DNA of 6,451 nucleotides from Betaproteobacteria bacterium. GTDB lineage: Bacteria; Pseudomonadota; Gammaproteobacteria; Burkholderiales; Usitatibacteraceae. The stretch spans positions 16,390 through 22,840 of the forward strand of contig PQAI01000271.1 of NCBI GenBank assembly GCA_003105245.1, in the 5' to 3' direction. Shown in pieces: positions 1 to 6,451 of the stretch. The stretch's first letter is position 1; each line of letters opens with the position of its first letter. The notes under the pieces were generated by a model. That model worked only from the letters and a program-made list of their open reading frames with translations. It was not told the origin of the DNA and made no database searches. A program made the translations under genes and the position numbers.

Positions 1-498
<498 letters not shown>

Positions 499-530
499 CC
501 GCCCGGCCAGCCCCCCGCCGCCCCGGCGCC
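499..530 (+). other. C-rich, G-poor tract directly after the rho stop codon
   Basis: By hand count this 32-nt stretch has 22 C, 9 G, 1 A and no T. Together with the absence of any hairpin plus T-run between rho and rpmE, this resembles a loading region for Rho itself, which would end the rho transcript by Rho-dependent termination. That is an inference: rut sites have no strict sequence, and the whole locus is GC-rich. Confidence 0.2.
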
Positions 531-569
531 GGTGAACCAAAACGGGGCCCGCCGGTCGAACCCGGACAT

Positions 570-597
570 GCAAATCCCTGATTGGCATAGGATTTGC
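570..597. repeat. 8-bp perfect inverted repeat overlapping the rpmE -35 region
   Basis: GCAAATCC (570-577) and GGATTTGC (590-597) are perfect reverse complements separated by 12 nt. The half-site centres are 20 bp apart, about two helical turns, and the right arm overlaps the -35 hexamer at 594-599. It lies in a locally AT-richer patch of a GC-rich locus. It could be an operator for a dimeric regulator of rpmE, or a hairpin at the end of the rho transcript, although no T-run follows. It does not resemble the known Zur box TGTTATNNTATAACA. Confidence 0.45.
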
Positions 598-598
598 G
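583..598 (+). promoter_or_regulatory. sigma54-like -24/-12 pattern upstream of rpmE (tentative)
   Basis: TGGCA (583-587) and TTGC (594-597) stand in the spacing required for sigma54: GG at 584-585, ten bases, then GC at 596-597. A further T at 582 matches the preferred -26 base. Against the consensus TGGCACGN4TTGCW, 9 of 12 defined positions match. Transcription would start near 609. The same bases belong to an inverted repeat and to a sigma70-type -35 box, and a ribosomal protein gene is not a usual sigma54 target, so this may be chance. Confidence 0.22.
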
Positions 599-622
599 TT
601 AAATGCCCGTTTCGGCGATAAT
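594..622 (+). promoter_or_regulatory. sigma70-type promoter for rpmE
   Basis: The -35 hexamer TTGCGT (594-599, 3 of 6 matches) and the -10 hexamer GATAAT (617-622, 5 of 6 matches) are separated by the optimal 17 bp. Transcription would start near 629, giving a leader of about 65 nt before the rpmE ATG at 695. No TGn extended -10 element is present. This would allow rpmE to be expressed independently of rho. Confidence 0.6.
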
Positions 623-678
623 GCACGTTTCCCGGCAGCCGGTGCCCGCACTTCCTATCCCGGCGCCCAGCGAGCGAG

Positions 679-683
679 AAAGG
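679..683 (+). promoter_or_regulatory. Ribosome binding site of rpmE
   Basis: AAAGG lies 11 nt before the ATG at 695, in a purine-rich run from 676 to 692. The spacing is a little long and the match is partial, but no better purine block is present. Confidence 0.4.
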
Positions 684-694
684 CGCGAAAGACC

Positions 695-955
695 ATGAAA
701 GAAGGTATCCACCCCAACTACCGCGAGGTCGTGTTCCTGGACACGAGCTGCGATTTCGGCTTCGTCACGCGATCGACCGTCTCCACGAACGAGACGATCA
801 AGTGGAAGGACGGCAAGGAGTACCCGGTCTACAAGATCGAGATCTCGGCCGAGTCCCACCCTTTCTACACGGGCAAGCAGAAGATCGTCGACACCGCCGG
901 GCGCGTCGACAAGTTCAAGAAGCGCTACGCGCGCAAGTCGGCCACGCCGTCCTGA
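695..955 (+). CDS. rpmE2: 50S ribosomal protein L31, type B (zinc-independent)
   Basis: This encodes an 86-residue protein of the large ribosomal subunit. L31 sits at the interface between the subunits and helps bridge them. The start [18 protein letters not shown], the central [20 protein letters not shown] (43-62) and the basic tail FKKRYARKS fit the type B (YkgM/RpmE2) pattern, and the length matches that family, whose members have about 87 residues. Type A L31 carries four zinc-binding cysteines including a CxxC pair. Here only one cysteine remains (Cys19) and the CxxC position reads TIKWKDG, so no zinc site can form. In E. coli the type B copy is a zinc-starvation substitute under Zur. 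Here it follows rho behind a sigma70-like promoter, suggesting it is the normal housekeeping copy. The alternative symbol rpmE is often used at this position. The gene is closed by a terminator at 1006. Confidence 0.95.
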   Translation: MKEGIHPNYREVVFLDTSCDFGFVTRSTVSTNETIKWKDGKEYPVYKIEISAESHPFYTGKQKIVDTAGRVDKFKKRYARKSATPS

Positions 956-1005
956 GCCGGAGACGGAGCGCGGGGCTCAAGTGAGCGCCCGCTCGCATAG
1001 ACAGG

Positions 1006-1030
1006 AAAGGCAGCCTCGGCTGCCTTTTTT
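1006..1030 (+). terminator. Rho-independent terminator of rpmE
   Basis: The sequence folds into a 9-bp stem: AAAGGCAGC (1006-1014) pairs with GCTGCCTTT (1019-1027), closed by a CTCG tetraloop (1015-1018). The T-run spans 1025-1030. It lies 51 nt after the rpmE stop codon, so it separates rpmE from the following gene. Confidence 0.92.
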
Positions 1031-1038
1031 GTTGCCCC

Positions 1039-1051
1039 GGCTACAATAGCC
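1039..1051 (+). promoter_or_regulatory. Putative -10 element for the glycosyltransferase gene, inside a small dyad
   Basis: TACAAT (1042-1047) matches the -10 consensus at 5 of 6 bases and lies 35 nt before the GTG start, just after the rpmE terminator. No reasonable -35 hexamer is found 16-18 bp upstream, because that position is filled by the terminator stem. The hexamer lies in a perfect dyad, GGCTA-CAA-TAGCC. Transcription would begin at about 1053-1055. It is the only promoter-like signal in this gap. Confidence 0.4.
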
Positions 1052-1052
1052 C

Positions 1053-1085
1053 ATGCCCCGCCGCGACCCCGTGGACCGCGAGTGA
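1053..1085 (+). CDS. Possible 10-codon leader ORF overlapping the glycosyltransferase start
   Basis: ATG at 1053 opens the frame MPRRDPVDRE and stops at TGA 1083-1085. That stop overlaps the GTG start (1082-1084) of the next gene in a GTGA arrangement, which is the geometry of translational coupling. The ATG lies almost at the predicted transcription start, so it would have to be read with little or no leader. A 10-codon frame can easily occur by chance, and nothing else supports expression. Confidence 0.15.
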   Translation: MPRRDPVDRE

Positions 1086-2754
1086 ACCGCGTCGCCGAAC
1101 CCCTCGTCGACTCCCTGCGGCAGCGCATCGCCTACGACGGCACGCGCACGCCCGTGAAGTCGGCGCTCTTCCTGCTCGTCTGCCTGGCCTGGCTGCTGCC
1201 GGGGCTGGTGGGCCACGACCCCTGGAAGACCGACGAGGCCCTGGCCATGGGCGCCGTTTCCGGCATGCTGCGCTCCGGCGACTGGGCGGTGCCGTACATC
1301 GCCGGCGAGCCCTACCTCGATCGCGCCCCCCTCTTCTTCTGGGTCGCCGCCGCCTTCGCCAAGGCGCTGGGCGGCTGGCTGGCCCTGCACGACGCGGCCC
1401 GCCTCGCGTCCGGGTTCTTCATGGCGATCACCATGGCCGGCGTGCACGTGGCGGCCTGCGCCTTGCACGGCCCGCGCGCCGGGCGGATCGCGGTGCTGCT
1501 CCTCATCGGTTGCCTGGGGCTGCTCATCCGCGCCCACGAGATGAGCACCGACCTCGCGGGGCTCGCGGGCGTCGCGACCGGGGTGGCGGGGCTCGCCCTC
1601 GCCGCGCGCAGGCCCTGGACCGGCGGGGCGCTTTTCGGCGTGGGCATGGGTTCGGCCTTCCTGGGGGACGGCCTCATCCCCGCCCTGCTGGTTGCCCTCC
1701 TTGCCCTGGTCCTTCCCGTCTTCGGTTCGGCGTGGCGCTCCCGGACCTACGCTCTCGCCGTGGCGGGGGGCCTCGCCATCGCGGCAGCCTTCGCCGGCAT
1801 CTGGCCCGTCGTCCTGTCGAGCCGCGATCCCGCCCTGGCGGCCAATTGGCTGGGGGTGGCGCTCGCCACGCGCTGGGCGGGAGGCGCGAGCCGCGGCGAT
1901 CTCGGCGACCTCGCCTACTTCACGCGCATCCTGCCGTGGTACGCCTGGCCCGCGCTGCCGCTGGCCGCGTGGACCGTCTGGAAGGCCCGCCGCAACCTCG
2001 CCGGCCGGCTCGACCTGCGCCTGCCCCTCGTGGCGAGCGCGCTCTTCCTGGCCGTGCTGTCCCTGCTCGCGGAAGCGCGCGAGGCCAACGCCATGCCGCT
2101 GCTCGTGCCGCTCGTGCTGCTGGGAGTCGCCGAGCTCGACAGCCTGCCGCGCGGCGCCGCGAGCGCCCTCGACTGGTTCGGCGTCACCACCTTCTCGCTG
2201 GTGGCGCTGCTGCTCTGGGCCGGATTCGTGGCGGCGATGACCGGCAACCCCGGGCCCTTGGCCGCGTGGCTGCAGCGCGAGGTCCCGGGCTTCGAATATC
2301 CGTTCCGCTTCATTCCGTTCTCGCTGGCGGTGCTGCTCACCTGCATCTGGGTCGTGGTGGTGGCGCGGTCGCTCCGGACCACGCGCCGCGCCGTGGTCAA
2401 CTGGAGCGCGGGGATCACGATGGTGTGGATGCTCACGATGATGCTGGGGCTTCCGGTCATCGACCAGGCCCGCAGCTATCGCGGACTCGTCAATCGCGTG
2501 GCGGGCGAGATCGGCGCCTCTCCCTGCACGCTGGGCGTCGGGGTGGGCGACGCGCAGCGCGCGCTCCTCGACTACTTCGCCGGGTTGCGCGTCCTGCCGC
2601 CCGGTCACCGCGACGCGGGCCGGTGCCGGACGCTGCTCGCCCAGGCGACCCGCGGCGAGCTGCCGGCCTTCGACGCCACGGGCTGGCAGGAATCCTGGCG
2701 CGGATCGCGTCCCGGCGACCGCAGCGAGGCCTTCGTCCTCTTCCGCCGCACGCG

Positions 2755-2758
<4 letters not shown>
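1082..2758 (+). CDS. ArnT/PMT-type (GT-C) membrane glycosyltransferase
   Basis: This encodes a 558-residue protein with about 12 hydrophobic membrane segments spread between residues 26 and 460, followed by a soluble C-terminal part of about 100 residues. The first outer loop has the GT-C signature: WKTDEALAMG with Asp51-Glu52, then GDWAVPYIAGEPYLDRAPLFFW (66-87). This corresponds to the DE and y-x-dKPPL-x-W motifs of ArnT and related PMT_2 enzymes, which move a sugar from a polyprenyl-phosphate carrier to lipid A, protein or glycan on the periplasmic side. A second acidic site, HEMSTD (152-157), fits the family's other loop motif. The usual Lys-Pro of DKPPL is Arg-Ala here. The tail has DYFAGLRVLPPG, as in related bacterial enzymes. 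GTG at 1082 is the first possible start after an in-frame stop at 998; GTG 1154 (residue 25) is an alternative. Donor and acceptor are unknown, so no gene symbol is given. Confidence 0.85.
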
Positions 2759-5400
<2,642 letters not shown>

Positions 5401-5413
5401 CAAGGCGCCGGCC

Positions 5414-5419
5414 CCTCCT
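5414..5419 (-). promoter_or_regulatory. Ribosome binding site of the P-type ATPase gene, overlapping the glcF stop
   Basis: On the - strand, a full AGGAGG (5419 down to 5414) begins with the last base of the glcF TGA (5421-5419). It lies 10 nt before TTG 5403 and 13 nt before ATG 5400. The spacing favours TTG while the codon favours ATG; the two differ by one residue. The overlap suggests that ribosomes finishing glcF help initiate the ATPase gene. Confidence 0.7.
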
Positions 5420-6451
5420 CAGCCGAGCCGCCGGTCCAGCAGCTCGATCCAGTGCGACATGGGCTTCGCGGCCCCCGACTCGATGTGCAGCAGGCACCCG
5501 ATGTTCGAGGTGCACAGCTCGGCGGGGTTTCCCGACTCCAGGGCCTTCACCTTGTTGGCGAGCAGCCGGTGCGAGAGGTCGGGCTGCAGGATCGAGTAGG
5601 TGCCCGCCGAGCCGCAGCAGACGTGGGAATCGGGAACGGCCGTGAGCGCGAAGCCCGCCTCGCGGAGCACCCCTTCCACGATGCCCTTCTGCCTGAGCCC
5701 GTGCTGCAGGCTGCAGGGCGCGTGGTAGGCGATGGGATTCTCGACCGGCGGCTTGCCGGAGAGGAGCTTCGCGAGCGCGGGGCGCTCGGCGGCCACGACC
5801 TCGCCCACGTCCTTCGCGAGCGCCGTGATGCGCGCGGCCTTCTGCGCGTAGGCGGGATCGTGCGCGAGCAAGTGCCCGTAGTCCTGCACCATCGTGCCGC
5901 ATCCGCTCGCCGTCACGACGATGGCCTCCGCGCCGGCCTCCACGTGCGGCCACCACGCGTCGATCTGGCGGCGCACGCGGTCGAGCGCGGCCTCCTGTGC
6001 GTTGAGGTGGTGCTCGATCGCGCCGCAGCAGCCCGCCTGCGGCACCCGGACGAGCGAGATGCCCAGCCGGTCGAGGACGCGCGCCGTGGCGGCGTTGATG
6101 TCCGGCGCGAGCGTGGGCTGCACGCAGCCGTCGAGCACGATCATCTTCCTCGCGTGTCGCGCGGCCGGCCACTCGCCCGCCACGCGCCTGGGCGGCACCT
6201 GGCGCGCGAGGGCCGCGGGCAGCAGCGGCCGGAAGGCGCGTCCCAGCGCCACGCCGAAGGCGAAGAGCGGCCCGGAGAGGAAGGCGAAGCGCAGCATCGC
6301 GCGGAAGGCGCCGTCGGCGAATCCGCGCGGCACCTTCTTTTCGACCAGCCCGCGGCCGATGTCCACCAGGCGGCCGTACTGCACGCCCGACGGGCAGGTG
6401 GTCTCGCAGGCGCGGCAGGTGAGGCAGCGGTCGAGGTGGACCTGCGTCTTC
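5419..6451 (-). CDS. glcF: Glycolate oxidase iron-sulfur subunit GlcF (N-terminus outside window)
   Basis: This is the iron-sulfur subunit of the glycolate oxidase complex, which with the flavin subunits GlcD and GlcE oxidises glycolate to glyoxylate and passes electrons to the respiratory chain. The frame is open to the right edge; 343 residues are visible, with roughly the first 65 missing compared with the 407-residue E. coli protein. Visible residues begin KTQVHLDRC, followed by the second [4Fe-4S] motif CLTCRACETTCP (Cys 9, 12, 15, 19). Two cysteine-rich CCG domains follow: Cys109, QAGCCG (141-142) and SGCG (184), then HAPC (246), VCCGSAGTY (278-279) and NIGC (319). The end, HWIELLDRR, matches GlcF. 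The first cluster motif and the start codon lie beyond the edge. GTG at 6384 is an internal codon and should not be taken as the start. A related FeS oxidoreductase such as LldE/LutA or GlpC is less likely given the close match to GlcF around both CCG motifs. Confidence 0.93.
   Translation of the reverse strand, partial: KTQVHLDRCLTCRACETTCPSGVQYGRLVDIGRGLVEKKVPRGFADGAFRAMLRFAFLSGPLFAFGVALGRAFRPLLPAALARQVPPRRVAGEWPAARHARKMIVLDGCVQPTLAPDINAATARVLDRLGISLVRVPQAGCCGAIEHHLNAQEAALDRVRRQIDAWWPHVEAGAEAIVVTASGCGTMVQDYGHLLAHDPAYAQKAARITALAKDVGEVVAAERPALAKLLSGKPPVENPIAYHAPCSLQHGLRQKGIVEGVLREAGFALTAVPDSHVCCGSAGTYSILQPDLSHRLLANKVKALESGNPAELCTSNIGCLLHIESGAAKPMSHWIELLDRRLG

Noticed and set aside
523..532. 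10-bp palindrome CCGGCGCCGG after rho as a possible terminator
   Set aside because: It has no T-run and no loop of workable size, and short GC palindromes are common at this base composition.
983..994. Small hairpin GAGC-GCCC-GCTC upstream of the rpmE terminator
   Set aside because: A 4-bp stem is too weak to call; the adjacent 9-bp stem with T-run explains termination.
1692..2240. Alternative + strand frame inside the glycosyltransferase gene
   Set aside because: It is the second-frame shadow of the hydrophobic coding sequence; its composition is Ser/Arg/Pro-rich with no family resemblance.
5401..5403. TTG at 5403 as the ATPase start
   Set aside because: It is possible and better spaced from AGGAGG, but ATG follows immediately at 5400 and is the more usual codon. 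The difference is one residue.

Overview
The window is an uninterrupted, very GC-rich stretch of bacterial chromosome holding five protein genes, two of them cut by the window edges. The strong GC bias at third codon positions and the pairing of rho with a zinc-free type B L31 gene suggest a betaproteobacterium. This placement comes from gene content and order, not from a database match. There is no mobile element, CRISPR array, tRNA or rRNA.

Left part, + strand: the last 165 codons of rho (transcription termination factor, 1-498) are followed by a gap of about 200 bp and then rpmE (ribosomal protein L31 type B, 695-955). The gap carries a good sigma70-type promoter (-35 at 594-599, -10 at 617-622). 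An 8-bp inverted repeat and a sigma54-like GG-N10-GC pattern overlap that promoter. A strong intrinsic terminator (1006-1030) closes rpmE.

Middle, + strand: 12 bp after the terminator comes a -10-like hexamer, then a GTG-started gene for a multi-pass membrane glycosyltransferase of the ArnT/PMT GT-C type (1082-2758). Its substrate cannot be read from the sequence.

Right part, - strand: a gene pair reads leftwards. glcF (glycolate oxidase iron-sulfur subunit, 5' end beyond the right edge) is followed after 15-18 nt by a type II (P2A, Ca2+-ATPase-like) cation-transporting P-type ATPase whose ribosome binding site overlaps the glcF stop codon. The ATPase and glycosyltransferase genes converge and share the four bases CTAG as their two stop codons, so no room is left for a terminator between them.

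Functionally this is ordinary core and metabolic content: transcription termination, the ribosome, envelope glycan modification, glycolate oxidation and cation export. I found no convincing new multi-gene system. The points most worth a second look are the overlapping regulatory signals upstream of rpmE, the glcF-ATPase coupling and the shared CTAG stop.
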